Assembly (NCBI GenBank): GCA_025980765.1 | Contig: JAICXB010000007.1 | Span: forward strand, 1-64,000 | Direction of reading: 5' to 3' | DNA: 64,000 nucleotides | Source: Terriglobales bacterium | GTDB lineage: Bacteria; Acidobacteriota; Terriglobia; Terriglobales; Acidobacteriaceae | Shown: in pieces, positions 51,012 to 61,110 of the stretch | How the letters are laid out: each line of letters begins with the position of its first letter | Numbering within the stretch: position 1 is the first letter of the stretch | Made by a program: the position numbers and the translations under genes | The notes under the pieces: generated by a model | The model's input: only the letters and a program-made list of their open reading frames with translations | What the model was told of the DNA's origin: nothing | Databases searched by the model: none

Positions 51012-51107
51012 GGGCAACATCGGAACGGCCTGCGGTAGCGGGCCGCGCTTTTGAAGTCCAGAGCCACAAGCACGGCCCGCTACCACAGGCCGTTCCGATG
51101 TTGCCCT
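51012..51107. repeat. Near-perfect 34-bp terminal inverted repeat
   Basis: GGGCAACATCGGAACGGCCTGCGGTAGCGGGCCG ... CGGCCCGCTACCACAGGCCGTTCCGATGTTGCCC, arms match at 33 of 34 positions, short spacer. Confidence 0.85.
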
Positions 51108-51174
51108 TGGCACACAAATTTACAAACTTCTGACGTGCATCGTCCGTATTCTTGGTTAGAGTTCAGGTACTTAG

Positions 51175-51927
51175 ATGATGCGATTATGGAAACTCGTGGT
51201 TCTTGCCGTTTTCCTGTCCGGCATCCTGCTGCAAGGTCAGCAGCCGACGGCAGGCGCGCGCGAGGAGCAATCCCACGGGGATCAGTCCCGCCCGGAATCA
51301 GGTCGCCGGTTTCGCGGCGTCTTCGGAACCATTACGGAAATCTCCGGCTCGAGTCTGAAACTGAAGACGCCTGCCGGAGCCATCGCCATCGTGCAGATCG
51401 GCGGTGAAACGCAATTCCGCAAAGAACGCCAACCTGCCAAGCTCTCCGATTTCAAGGTGGGCGACAGCATCGCCGTCCGCGGAGATTCCACCGGCAACAA
51501 TGTCTGGACCGCGCGCATGATCTCATCGGCGCCGAATCCTGCCGAGGCCCAGGCCCGTTTTCGCGAGGGATTGGGTAAGCAATTTATCGTCGGCGACGTC
51601 AAATCGACCGATCCGCCAAAGATCACACTCCAGCGCGTGGACGGAGTGGAGCAGACTATCGAAGCCGACGAGAACACATCCTTCAAACGCCAGAATGAAA
51701 GCATCACCCTGCCCGATCTCAAGGCTGGGGATACCGTGTTTGCGCGCGGCGAACTGAAAGATGGGATTTTTGTTCCATCCGAGATTCGCGTGGTCGATCC
51801 GCAGATGGCACAGCGCATGAAGCAGAGAGGCGGTGGAATGTTTATTTCCAAGCCCGCCAACGACAATTCCACAAAATCGAGCACCCCGCCTCAAGAAGCT
51901 CCTAAGCCGGACGCGCCACAGCAGTAA
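51175..51927 (+). CDS. DUF5666-like repeat domain secreted protein
   Basis: Signal peptide; FRGVFGTITEISGSSLKLKTPAGAIAIVQIGGETQFRKERQPAKLSDFKVGDSIAVRGDSTGNNVWTARMI, repeated OB-like unit. Confidence 0.7.
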   Translation: MMRLWKLVVLAVFLSGILLQGQQPTAGAREEQSHGDQSRPESGRRFRGVFGTITEISGSSLKLKTPAGAIAIVQIGGETQFRKERQPAKLSDFKVGDSIAVRGDSTGNNVWTARMISSAPNPAEAQARFREGLGKQFIVGDVKSTDPPKITLQRVDGVEQTIEADENTSFKRQNESITLPDLKAGDTVFARGELKDGIFVPSEIRVVDPQMAQRMKQRGGGMFISKPANDNSTKSSTPPQEAPKPDAPQQ

Positions 51928-51930
51928 TCC

Positions 51931-54900
51931 ATGATCGACAGCAACACCTTCTTTCGTTTCGGCGCCTGGGCGCGAGTGGCACTGCTGGCCTGCACTCTTG
52001 TTCCCCTCGGGTTTTGCCAACAGAAATCTGGTTCGCCGGCGGTCGCTCAGCCGTCCCCTTCGACAGAGGCGGCCCCGGAATCAGCGCAGGCTAAAGCCGT
52101 CGTCATAGTTCGCGGATTGGTGAAGGCCGGAAGCACGCCGTTGCCGGGCGCCACGGTCACCGCTTCAAACACCTTAACTGGGAAGACGACCAGCGCGGCC
52201 ACCAATATTGACGGTTCATATTCGCTAACGCTTCCAGGGCGAGGGCGTTACGTGATCAAGGCAGAACTGGCGGCATTTGCACCCAGCACGAAAGAAGTCG
52301 TGATCACTCCGGCGGCGCCTCAGGCCACCGTCGATGCCGACCTGATGCTGGCCTCGCGGGCCCAGATTCTGGCTGCGCAACAGCAACAGCAATCCGCCGG
52401 CGCAACTCAGCAGATTGCGGCGGCACTCGCCAACCGTGGCATGCAGAGCCTCTCGCTCAGCGGTGAAACAACGAATGCTGGAGAGAGCGGCGACACTGCC
52501 GGAGCCCAGAACCTGGGCGGACTGCCATTAAACGGCGCTGGGGCGGAAGGTCCCACCGAGTCCGTCGCGATTACCGGCGCGATGGGACAAGCGCAGAATT
52601 TCGGCATGAATCCCGACGAGATGGAAGACCGCATTCAGGAATTCCGCGAACGTGCGCAAAGAGAGGCAGGTGCAGGTGGCGGGAGTGTTGGAATAGTCGG
52701 CCGCGGTGAAGGTGGCGGATTCGGCGGCCCGGGAGTATTCGTGCTGGGAGGACGCGCAGGCAAGTTCAACATAAACCAACCGCATGGCTCTCTCTTCTAC
52801 ACCGCGGGCAATTCCATCTTTGATGCCAAGCCTTTTTCATTCACCGGAGATTTCACGCCGAAACCTTCCTATGACCAAAACCGCTTCGGCGCGGTGATTG
52901 GAAGTCCACTGGTCATCCCGCACGTCATCAAGAGCGACAAAACTTTTGTCTTCGGCGGCTGGACGGGAAACCGCAACACCACACCTTACGATCAGTTCTC
53001 CACCGTTCCCACTCTGGAGGAGCGCGCGGGAAATTTCAGTGGCGTGACGCTGCCGAATGGCGCGCCGGTGCAGCTTCTTGATCCAGTCACCGGCCAGCCC
53101 TTCGCGAATAACACCCTCACCAGCATCAGCCCAGCAGCGCAGGAGCTGATGAAGTTCATCCCGCTCCCGAATCTTCCGGGCACTCGGCAGAATTTTCACT
53201 TCGTCAGCTCGCTCGATCAAAATCAGGACCAGATCTTCGCCCGAGTGATTCACAACTTCGGCGAGGGCTCAACCGCATTCATGCCTTTCGGTGGCGGAGG
53301 CCGCGGCGGGGGAAGACGAACCCGCAACAATATCAATTTCAATTTGAATTACAGCGACTCTCATGCCCAAACTTCCAATCCATTTCCTGCGCTGCTCGGC
53401 GCCAGCCAGGTGTCGGGCATCACGACTGGCATAGGTTGGGTGGTAAGCAAGGGCAAGCTCACCAACAATCTGCGCTTCAACTACAACCGCAGCCATACAG
53501 AACTGGACAACCAGTATCAGGACAAGCAGAACGTAGCCGCGGAAGCGGGTGTCGGCGGCGTCTCCCAAAATCCCTTCGACTTCGGCGTGCCGGCGCTTTC
53601 CTTCAACGATTTTCAAAGCGTGCGCGATGCCCCCGCGCAGTTGAGCACGAATCAGACATTTTCGTTTTCTGAAAGCGTGATCTGGCGGCTGAAAAAGCAC
53701 AATCTCCGCTTCGGCGGCGATTTTCGCCGGCTCTACAACGATCTGCGCTCCGACCAGAACGCGCGCGGCAGCTTCACCTTCACTGGATTTGCCACAGGCT
53801 TCGATTTCGCCGACTTCCTGTTAGGGCTGCCGCAACTTGCTTCCGTCCAGGCGGGCAGCACCACCTACAACTTTCGCGCGAACTCCTGGGACCTGTTCGT
53901 TCAGGACGATTGGCGATTGAGCGGCAATCTCAGTCTGAATCTTGGCCTGCGCTACGAATATGTTTCTCCTTTCAGCGAAGCGCATGACCAGCTGGTGAAT
54001 CTCGATATCAATTCGGGAATCACGGCGGTAGCCCCGGTATTCCCCGGCAGCAGCGGTCCATTTACCGGCGGCTTCCCCTCTACGGTGGTCGAGCCCGATC
54101 GCAACAATTTCGCGCCGCGCATCGGGATCGCATGGAAGCCGATGAAGAAGACGGTGGTGCGCGCCGGCTACGGCATCAACTTCAACACCACGCAGTATGG
54201 CGCCATCGTGCAGAACCTGGCGTTCCAGCCGCCGTTCGCATTTACTGAGACCAACGTCAGTTCGGCGGCCAATCTGCTCACTTTGGCCAATAGCTTTTCC
54301 GCAGTCTCTGCGCCCGGCGTCACCAACAATTTCGCGGTGGACAAGAATTACAAGCTTGGCTACGTGCAAATTTGGAACCTGGACATTCAGCGCGAGCTCA
54401 CGCCATCGCTGCTGCTGAACGTCGCTTATAACGGCTCGAAAGGGACTGATCTCGACATCCAGCGCGCTCCCAACCGTCTTCCCGACGGGACGTTGCGAAT
54501 TCCAGGAGTGCAGCCGTTTATTCTGGAAACCTCACAGGGCGACTCGATCTTTCATTCCGGCAGCGTGCGTGTGCGCAAGCGGCTGCGGCATGGGATGTCA
54601 GCTTCCGGAAGTTACGTGTTCTCGAAGTCAATCGACAATGCCTCCAGCATCGGCGGCGGGGCGGTGGTGGTGGCGCAGAACGATCTCGATCTCGCCGCCG
54701 AACGCGGGCTCTCCAGCTTCGATCAGCGGCATCGCTTGACCGGGAACTTCCTCGTGGAGCTTCCCTTCGGCACCGGCAAGAAATGGTTGAATCGCGGAGG
54801 CGCGCTGGGCGACATCTTTGGAGACTGGCAATGGAGCGGCGATTTCACAATCGCCTCGGGCCTGCCCTTTACTCCGAGAATTTTGGGCGACTTTAGCGAT

Positions 54901-55266
54901 GTTGCCCAGGGCCTTAACGGCACCCTGCGTGCGGACCTGACGGGAGCGCCCATCTCCGTAGCAGATCCTACGGTGCTGGATTGGTTCAACATCGCGGCCT
55001 TCATTAAGCCGCCACCCGGACAGTTTGGAGACGCGCGTCGCAACATCATCACCGGCCCAGGGCAGCTTAGCTTCGATATGGCGGTCAGCAAGACCTTGCT
55101 GGTCCGGGACACCCGCGCGCTGGAGCTGCGACTGGCGGCAAACAACGTCTTCAATCGCCCGCAGTTCACGGCCATTGACACCGTGCTGAACTCTCCCACG
55201 TTTGGGCAGGTCATCAGCGTAGGCGCGATGCGCCGGGTAACCTTCACGGCGAGGTATCGGTTTTGA
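51931..55266 (+). CDS. TonB-dependent receptor with N-terminal carboxypeptidase-regulatory-like domain
   Basis: VRGLVKAGSTPLPGATVTASNTLTGKTTSAATNIDGSYSLTLPGRGRYVIKAELAAF; beta-barrel C-terminal half ending VRRVTFTARYRF-like (AMRRVTFTARYRF). Confidence 0.88.
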   Translation: MIDSNTFFRFGAWARVALLACTLVPLGFCQQKSGSPAVAQPSPSTEAAPESAQAKAVVIVRGLVKAGSTPLPGATVTASNTLTGKTTSAATNIDGSYSLTLPGRGRYVIKAELAAFAPSTKEVVITPAAPQATVDADLMLASRAQILAAQQQQQSAGATQQIAAALANRGMQSLSLSGETTNAGESGDTAGAQNLGGLPLNGAGAEGPTESVAITGAMGQAQNFGMNPDEMEDRIQEFRERAQREAGAGGGSVGIVGRGEGGGFGGPGVFVLGGRAGKFNINQPHGSLFYTAGNSIFDAKPFSFTGDFTPKPSYDQNRFGAVIGSPLVIPHVIKSDKTFVFGGWTGNRNTTPYDQFSTVPTLEERAGNFSGVTLPNGAPVQLLDPVTGQPFANNTLTSISPAAQELMKFIPLPNLPGTRQNFHFVSSLDQNQDQIFARVIHNFGEGSTAFMPFGGGGRGGGRRTRNNINFNLNYSDSHAQTSNPFPALLGASQVSGITTGIGWVVSKGKLTNNLRFNYNRSHTELDNQYQDKQNVAAEAGVGGVSQNPFDFGVPALSFNDFQSVRDAPAQLSTNQTFSFSESVIWRLKKHNLRFGGDFRRLYNDLRSDQNARGSFTFTGFATGFDFADFLLGLPQLASVQAGSTTYNFRANSWDLFVQDDWRLSGNLSLNLGLRYEYVSPFSEAHDQLVNLDINSGITAVAPVFPGSSGPFTGGFPSTVVEPDRNNFAPRIGIAWKPMKKTVVRAGYGINFNTTQYGAIVQNLAFQPPFAFTETNVSSAANLLTLANSFSAVSAPGVTNNFAVDKNYKLGYVQIWNLDIQRELTPSLLLNVAYNGSKGTDLDIQRAPNRLPDGTLRIPGVQPFILETSQGDSIFHSGSVRVRKRLRHGMSASGSYVFSKSIDNASSIGGGAVVVAQNDLDLAAERGLSSFDQRHRLTGNFLVELPFGTGKKWLNRGGALGDIFGDWQWSGDFTIASGLPFTPRILGDFSDVAQGLNGTLRADLTGAPISVADPTVLDWFNIAAFIKPPPGQFGDARRNIITGPGQLSFDMAVSKTLLVRDTRALELRLAANNVFNRPQFTAIDTVLNSPTFGQVISVGAMRRVTFTARYRF

Positions 55267-55369
55267 TGGAAAAGTGCCTTCCAAGGGGTCAGGGGCGCAG
55301 TTGGGATATAGCCAAGCGCCGTCCAAATTCACGGATGGACCGCCCATCCGGATTCCGGCTGTGGAAATC

Positions 55370-55592
55370 TCGCGGGCTTTCCTGTTCATTTCCTGTTAAT
55401 TTACCGATTTTTCTTGGAATTCCCTTCAACTCCAAGATCCGGAACGGGTTACACGATTTTTTGGCGTCGTCTGTTCCTATCCTGTTCCTTTCCTCACCAA
55501 ACTGCGAAATTCGCGAGTTTTGGGCCGAATTCGAAGATTTAGATCAGCAGCGGCAAAATTTCCCTACATTTTTCCCTGTTCTCAGGAAAGCT
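55370..55592. repeat. Dispersed ~240-bp diverged repeat, copy B (inverted relative to copy A)
   Basis: Reverse complement contains GCTTTCCTGAGAACAGGGAAAAAT, TGAGGAAAGGAACAGGATAGGAACAG and ATTAACAGGAAATGAACAGGAAAGCCCGCGAGATTT. Confidence 0.75.
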
Positions 55593-57764
55593 ATGAGCAA
55601 ATCGCTGAACCGGTGGTCTACATCATTAACCAAATTCCTGTTCCTCCTCGCGCTGTTATTGCCTGCCGTATTCGCCCAGAGCGCCGCGGGCCAATCTCAG
55701 GACCGCGATGGATACGTCATTAAGGTCAACAGCGACCTGGTGCTGACCAACGTGGTGGTTCGCGACAAGAAGGGCAATCTCGTCCGCGATCTTAAGGAAA
55801 CCGATTTCACCATCTACGAGGATGGCAAACCGCAGCACGTGGCCAGCTTCGATTTTGAGAACGTCGATGCGCTTGTCACTGCCGGAGTAGCGGGCCCGAC
55901 CGTCAGCGGCACGACCGCGCCGCCGCGAATCATAGGAAGCAACGAGCCTTTGCGGAAGCAGGAGTTGAAGAACCATCGCCTGATTGTGCTGTTTTTCGAC
56001 TTCGGATCGATGGAGCCCGATGACATTGACCGTGCCGTCTCAGCCGCGCAGAACTATATCGATCGGCAGATGGCGCCGGCCGATCTGGTCGCAGTCATTT
56101 CGCTCGCTTCGTCCATGCGCGTCGATCAGGACTTCACCAGCGATAAGGCCAGATTAGCTGCGGTGCTTCGCGGCTACACCTCCGGTGAAGGGCAGGGATT
56201 CCAAAACGGGGACACCGGCGGTTCCGAGGGCACACCCGACACCGGAGGCTCCTTCACCGCGGACGACAGCGAGTACAACCAGTTCAATACCGATCGCAAG
56301 CTGCAGGCCATCGAGTCCATTGCCAAATCTCTTTCGAAGATTGACGAGAAGAAGTCGCTAATCTATTTCAGCAATGGCGTGAGCCGCTCCGGAATTGAGA
56401 ATCAGGTGGAATTGCGCGCGGCCACGAACGCCGCCGTGCAGTCAAACATGGCCATCTATGCGCTGGATGTGCGCGGACTGCAGGCGTTCCCGCCCGGCGG
56501 CGAAGCGCAGAGCGCCAGTTTGCGCGGCCGATCCAGCTACAACGGCGCCGGAGTGCTGGCGCAATTCGACAGCAACGCCGATAGTCAGGAAACACTCACC
56601 ACACTGGCTGGCGATACCGGCGGCAAGGCATTCCTCGATTCCAACGATCTCAGCGGCGTTTTCACCGCCGTGCAAAAGGACACTTCGTCCTATTACGTTG
56701 TCGGCTATCGCAGCAGCAATCCGCAGATGAATGGCAAGTTCCGGCGCATCAAGGTGGTGGTGGACCGTCCCGATGTGAAACTCGAATATCGCTCCGGGTA
56801 CTACGGCCCCAAAGATTACGCGCACTTTGACAAGGAAGATCGCGAACAGCAGATGCAGGACGAACTTCTGTCCGAGCTGCCGGATGCAGACGTTGCAGTG
56901 TATCTTGCCGCGGCTTACTTCCGGCTGGACGATGCGCACTACTACATTCCGATTTCGCTGATCATTCCCGGCTCGCAAATTCCGTTTGTGTCGGACAAGG
57001 ACAAGGACCGCGCAACCATCGACATCATCGGCGTGGTGCAGGACGAGTTTAAGCATCCCATCGGCAATGCCCGCGAAACCGTGAAGCTCGCCGTCGACGA
57101 ATCCCGCCAGGTGCGCCGGAAGAACGTGCAGTACAACACCGGCTTCGTTCTGCCGCCGGGCAAGTTCCACATCAAATTTGTGGTGCGTGAAAACCAGACC
57201 GGCCGCCTGGGTTCATTCGAAACCGATGTAAGGGTTCCCGATCTGCGCAAAGCGCCGCTGCGGATGAGTTCCATCGTGCTCGCCAGCCAGCGGCAGCCGG
57301 CCACGGCCAGGAAGAACAATCCCAATCCGCTGATCCGGGATGGGCAGGAGCTCGTGCCTAACATTACTCATGTCTTCTCTCCCGAGCAGCATCTCTACAT
57401 GCAGTACGAGGTCTATGAACCATCGAAAGAGAAGCATGAGCTGACTTTAACTGGGGCGCAAGGAGCGCAGAAAATCCAGAAGAACTCGGTGCGAGTGCTC
57501 ACGAATGTCGAGTTCCTGCAGGGCAATGCCAAGGTTTACGAATCGCCAATGGTCGAAGCCCGGGAGATCAACGCGCCTGAGCGCAAAGCAGCAGTGTTCC
57601 AGCTCGACGTGCCGCTCGCGAAGCTTCGGCCCGGCTTGTACACCTGCCAAGTCAACGTGATCGATGATGCCGCGGGAGCTTTCGCATTCCCGCGATTGGC
57701 CATTCTGGTGAGAGCTGCAAAACCAGCCGCACAACAGTCAGCAGCGAATTCGGTTCCGCGATAA
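55593..57764 (+). CDS. VWA-domain protein (VWFA-related Acidobacterial type)
   Basis: Start placed at MSKSLNRWSTSLTKFLFLLALLLPAVFAQSA; VNSDLVLTNVVVRDKKGNLVRDLKETDFTIYEDGKPQHVASFDFE...LIVLFFDFGSMEPDDIDRAV. Confidence 0.87.
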   Translation: MSKSLNRWSTSLTKFLFLLALLLPAVFAQSAAGQSQDRDGYVIKVNSDLVLTNVVVRDKKGNLVRDLKETDFTIYEDGKPQHVASFDFENVDALVTAGVAGPTVSGTTAPPRIIGSNEPLRKQELKNHRLIVLFFDFGSMEPDDIDRAVSAAQNYIDRQMAPADLVAVISLASSMRVDQDFTSDKARLAAVLRGYTSGEGQGFQNGDTGGSEGTPDTGGSFTADDSEYNQFNTDRKLQAIESIAKSLSKIDEKKSLIYFSNGVSRSGIENQVELRAATNAAVQSNMAIYALDVRGLQAFPPGGEAQSASLRGRSSYNGAGVLAQFDSNADSQETLTTLAGDTGGKAFLDSNDLSGVFTAVQKDTSSYYVVGYRSSNPQMNGKFRRIKVVVDRPDVKLEYRSGYYGPKDYAHFDKEDREQQMQDELLSELPDADVAVYLAAAYFRLDDAHYYIPISLIIPGSQIPFVSDKDKDRATIDIIGVVQDEFKHPIGNARETVKLAVDESRQVRRKNVQYNTGFVLPPGKFHIKFVVRENQTGRLGSFETDVRVPDLRKAPLRMSSIVLASQRQPATARKNNPNPLIRDGQELVPNITHVFSPEQHLYMQYEVYEPSKEKHELTLTGAQGAQKIQKNSVRVLTNVEFLQGNAKVYESPMVEAREINAPERKAAVFQLDVPLAKLRPGLYTCQVNVIDDAAGAFAFPRLAILVRAAKPAAQQSAANSVPR

Positions 57765-57845
57765 TCCCCACGCAATGATTGCTCTTTTCCGCCTGACCAC
57801 AGCACGGCTCTCCCTCGCATCTCACTGAGCAGAGGAGACAATTTC

Positions 57846-59597
57846 ATGGCAAAAACGGCGGCGGATATCCTCGTCGAGCGGCTGATCGACTGGGGCGTTG
57901 ACACTATCTTCGGCATTCCCGGCGACGGCATCAACGGCATCATGGAAGCGTTGCGCAAGCGCCAGGAGCAACTGCGGTTCATACAGGTGCGGCATGAAGA
58001 GTCCGCGGCATTTATGGCGTGCGGGTACGCGAAGTTTACCGGACGGTTAGGCGCGTGTCTGGCGACCTCCGGCCCCGGTGGCATTCATCTTCTGAACGGC
58101 CTTTACGACGCCAAGCTGGATTCCCAGCCGGTGATCGCGATTACTGGAATGGCGTTTCACGACCTGGTGAATACCTTCACGCAACAAGATGTTGAGCTGG
58201 ACAAGCTTTTCATGGATGTGGCGGTTTACAACACCCGCATCATGGGTCCGGCGCATGTCGAAGGCGTTGTCGATATCGCTTGCCGCACTGCATTGTCCTA
58301 TCGCGGCGTCGCGCACATCACCATCTCCACTGACATTCAGGACATGGAGACGCAGGAGCGCTCAAAACGCAACATCAAGCATCATTCCGCCGACATCTAC
58401 GCGCGCAGCGCGCGCCTGCCGAATGAAGCCGACCTGCGCCAGGCTGCCGACATCCTGAACAAGGGCAAAAAGGTTGTGATTATGGCCGGCGCCGGCGCGC
58501 TGCACGCCACCGATGAGCTCGAGGAATGCGCGGAACTGCTGGCCGGCCCCATCATAAAACCGTTGCTCGGCAAAGCTTGCGTTCCCGATGACAGCCCGTA
58601 CACCACCGGCGGCATTGGCCTGCTGGGCACGCGTCCGTCGCAGGAGGCGATGGAAACCTGCGATACGCTGCTGATCGTCGGAACGTCATTCCCATATATA
58701 GAGTTCTATCCCAAACCGGAACAAGCCAAGGCGGTGCAAATCGAACTCGATCCAAAACGGCTCGGGCTGCGCTACCCGGTGGAGGTTGGACTCGTGGGCG
58801 ACAGCGCCCGCAGCCTGGCTGAACTCAACAAACTGCTCGTCCGCAAGAAGGACCGCAGCTTTCTGGAAAAAGCGCAGAAGGGCATGCGCGAGTGGAACAA
58901 GCTGATGCAATCACGCGCGCAGATCAAAGATAAGCCGATGCGTCCGCAGGTAGTCGCGCATGAACTGGGCAAGCGGTTACCGTCCAACGCAATCGTGACC
59001 AGCGACAGCGGCACCATTACCACCTGGTGGGCGCGTCATGTGCCCGCGAAGCGCGGCCAAATGCATTCCTGTTCTGGGAATCTCGCCACCATGGCCTGCG
59101 GCCTGCCGTACGCGATCGCCGCGCAGGCAGCGCATCCCGACCGGCCGGTCTTCGCCATCGTCGGCGATGGCGGCTTCTCCATGCTGATGGCCGATTTCGT
59201 CACCGCAGTCAAGTATCAGCTTCCCATTCGCGTGTTGATCATCAAGAACAACGTGCTGGGACAAATCAAGTGGGAGCAGATGGTTTTCCTGGGTAATCCC
59301 GAGTATGGGGTCCAACTGCATCCCATCGACTTCGCCGCTTACGCGCGCGCATGTGGCGGTAACGGCTTCACCATCGAAGATCCGAAACGCTGCGGAGACA
59401 TTCTCGACGAAGCCTTCAAGGTCGACGGCCCCGTGATCATTGAAGCCGTAGTCGATCCCCTCACTGCTCCGATGCCAGGCAAAATCAAAGCCGAGCAGGC
59501 GCTCAAGTTCGCCGAGGCATTGGCGCGAGGCGAACCCAACCGGGGCAAGATCGCATGGGAGAACATGGTCGAAGACCGCGTGCGCGAGCTGGTCTGA
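57846..59597 (+). CDS. Thiamine-pyrophosphate-dependent enzyme (PoxB-like pyruvate oxidase/dehydrogenase)
   Basis: MAKTAADILVERLIDWGVDTIFGIPGDGINGIMEALRK...VRHEESAAFMACGYAKFTGRLGACLATSGPGGIHLLNGLYDAKLDSQPVIAITG; C-terminal TPP site VGDGGFSMLMADFVTAVKYQLPIRVLIIKNN. Confidence 0.92.
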   Translation: MAKTAADILVERLIDWGVDTIFGIPGDGINGIMEALRKRQEQLRFIQVRHEESAAFMACGYAKFTGRLGACLATSGPGGIHLLNGLYDAKLDSQPVIAITGMAFHDLVNTFTQQDVELDKLFMDVAVYNTRIMGPAHVEGVVDIACRTALSYRGVAHITISTDIQDMETQERSKRNIKHHSADIYARSARLPNEADLRQAADILNKGKKVVIMAGAGALHATDELEECAELLAGPIIKPLLGKACVPDDSPYTTGGIGLLGTRPSQEAMETCDTLLIVGTSFPYIEFYPKPEQAKAVQIELDPKRLGLRYPVEVGLVGDSARSLAELNKLLVRKKDRSFLEKAQKGMREWNKLMQSRAQIKDKPMRPQVVAHELGKRLPSNAIVTSDSGTITTWWARHVPAKRGQMHSCSGNLATMACGLPYAIAAQAAHPDRPVFAIVGDGGFSMLMADFVTAVKYQLPIRVLIIKNNVLGQIKWEQMVFLGNPEYGVQLHPIDFAAYARACGGNGFTIEDPKRCGDILDEAFKVDGPVIIEAVVDPLTAPMPGKIKAEQALKFAEALARGEPNRGKIAWENMVEDRVRELV

Positions 59598-59604
59598 ACC
59601 TCTT

Positions 59605-59744
59605 TCATTCCGAGCGGAGCGAGCAATCCCTACCGGACCAGGATGCATGGTTCGGCAGGGATTCTTGTTTGTGTCCTGAATGAGAGTGCTTGGCCACACG
59701 CACTATTGGTCCGACAGGAATTCCTAGCTACGCTCGGAATGAAA
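59605..59744. repeat. CATTCCGAGCGNAGCGAG-type inverted repeat
   Basis: TTCATTCCGAGCGGAGCGAGCAATCCCTACCGGACCA ... TTGGTCCGACAGGAATTCCTAGCTACGCTCGGAATGAAAG. Confidence 0.7.
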
Positions 59745-60545
59745 GGAAAGAGCTTCCGGCGTCGCCGCCAGCAACGTCCGAGTGTACTCGTGTTTGGGAG
59801 CCGTCGTGATCTGCTCCGCATCGCCGACCTCCACGATCTCTCCTCGGTGCATCACGGCAATCCGGGTTGAGAGATAACGCACGATCGGCATGGAATGGGA
59901 GATGAAGAGGTAAGTCAAGCCAAACTCTCGCTGCAGCTTCGCCAGCAAGTTCACGATCTGCGCGCCCACGCTTACGTCGAGCGCGGATACCGGTTCATCG
60001 AGCACGATGAATTGCGGCTTTAGCGCGAGCGCGCGGGCGATGCCGATGCGCTGCCGCTGTCCCCCGGAAAACTCGTGGGGATAGCGCACCAGCGCGGACT
60101 CCTCCAGTCCCACAGCCCGCATCAGTTCGCGCGCGCGCTGCTGCAGGTCGCCGTTCTCGCCTGAAGGCTCGCCGCCGTGAATCAGCCAGGGCTCGCGCAC
60201 GATGTCCAGTACGCGCATCCGCGGATTCAGCGAAGCGAACGGGTCTTGAAATACAATCTGCATGTTGCGGCGCAGGCGACGCATCTCGGAAGCGGAGGCG
60301 GCCAGCACGTCAATCCCGCCTGACTCGGCCGGCGCTGCGAAAAAACGCACCGAGCCCGAAGTCGGCTCGATCAGACGCAGTATCATTCTTCCCAAAGTGG
60401 TCTTGCCGCAGCCAGACTCACCCACTAGTCCCAACGTCTCACCGGAAAAAATATCGAGGCACACTCGATCGACTGCGCGGAGCTCTCCGCGAGTTTGCGC
60501 ATAGATCTTCGTGAGATCGCGTATTTCTACAAGAGCGGCGGGCAT
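59724..60545 (-). CDS. Oligopeptide/dipeptide ABC transporter ATP-binding protein (OppF/DppF-like)
   Basis: Start placed at MPAALVEIRDLTKIYAQTRGELRAVDRVCLDIFSGETLGLVGESGCGKTTLGRMILRLIEPTSG...EFSGGQRQRIGIARALALKPQFIVLDEPVSALDVSV. Confidence 0.93.
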   Translation of the reverse strand: MPAALVEIRDLTKIYAQTRGELRAVDRVCLDIFSGETLGLVGESGCGKTTLGRMILRLIEPTSGSVRFFAAPAESGGIDVLAASASEMRRLRRNMQIVFQDPFASLNPRMRVLDIVREPWLIHGGEPSGENGDLQQRARELMRAVGLEESALVRYPHEFSGGQRQRIGIARALALKPQFIVLDEPVSALDVSVGAQIVNLLAKLQREFGLTYLFISHSMPIVRYLSTRIAVMHRGEIVEVGDAEQITTAPKHEYTRTLLAATPEALSFHSERS

Positions 60546-60565
60546 GGGTGCGATGCTAGCACCAG

Positions 60566-60640
60566 GATCATTGCGTGATTTGGTGATTGTTGATTGTGTG
60601 ATTGAAAAATCACACAATCAACAATCATAAAATCAAAATT
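60566..60640. repeat. TGATTGTG-phased inverted repeat
   Basis: GTGATTTGGTGATTGTTGATTGTGTGATTG-AAAA-ATCACACAATCAACAATCATAAAATCAAAA. Confidence 0.75.
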
Positions 60641-60674
60641 TTGATGTGCTGGCGCTGGCTTCTACAATCTTTTT

Positions 60675-60929
60675 ATGAAGCCGATTGCGGCGGTGCGGAT
60701 TTGCTGGCTCTTTTGCGTCTTGTTGTTCGTCGCAGCCGCGGTCGGGCTGCGCTGGGGCGCGCAGCTCAGCATTGCGCTGATGCCGCAAGCGCAGCGGGTT
60801 TATGCCGACCCTGCCCTGCTCCACGGCATGTGGATCAATCGCAGTATCCTGCTCCTCGTGCTCAGCGCCATCTGCGGCGTGCTCGGCATCTACTTCAGCC
60901 TGCAGGCCTCAGACGTGCGCCAGCGCTGA
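60675..60929 (+). CDS. Small two-TM hypothetical protein
   Basis: MKPIAAVRICWLFCVLLFVAAAVGLRWGAQLSIALMPQAQRVYADPALLHGMWINRSILLLVLSAICGVLGIYFSLQASDVRQR. Confidence 0.5.
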   Translation: MKPIAAVRICWLFCVLLFVAAAVGLRWGAQLSIALMPQAQRVYADPALLHGMWINRSILLLVLSAICGVLGIYFSLQASDVRQR

Positions 60930-60946
60930 ACCTGAGGCTACAATAA

Positions 60947-61097
60947 ATTCACCACGGAGACACAGAGACACAGAGAAATTCCTACTTGTGTAATTTCGTA
61001 ATCGGGTAATTTGAAGAAGTGAAAGCCCAATTTCGACATTACCCGATTACATAGTTATCAAATTTCTCCGTGTCCTCTGTGCCTCCGTGGTGAGAAT
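60947..61097. repeat. Nested inverted repeats of two families upstream of queD
   Basis: Outer: TTCACCACGGAGACACAGAGACACAGAGAAATT ... AATTTCTCCGTGTCCTCTGTGCCTCCGTGGTGAGAA. Inner: GTGTAATTTCGTAATCGGGTAATTTG ... ATTACCCGATTACATAGTTATC. Confidence 0.8.
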
Positions 61098-61110
61098 TTC
61101 CGAGGAAGCA

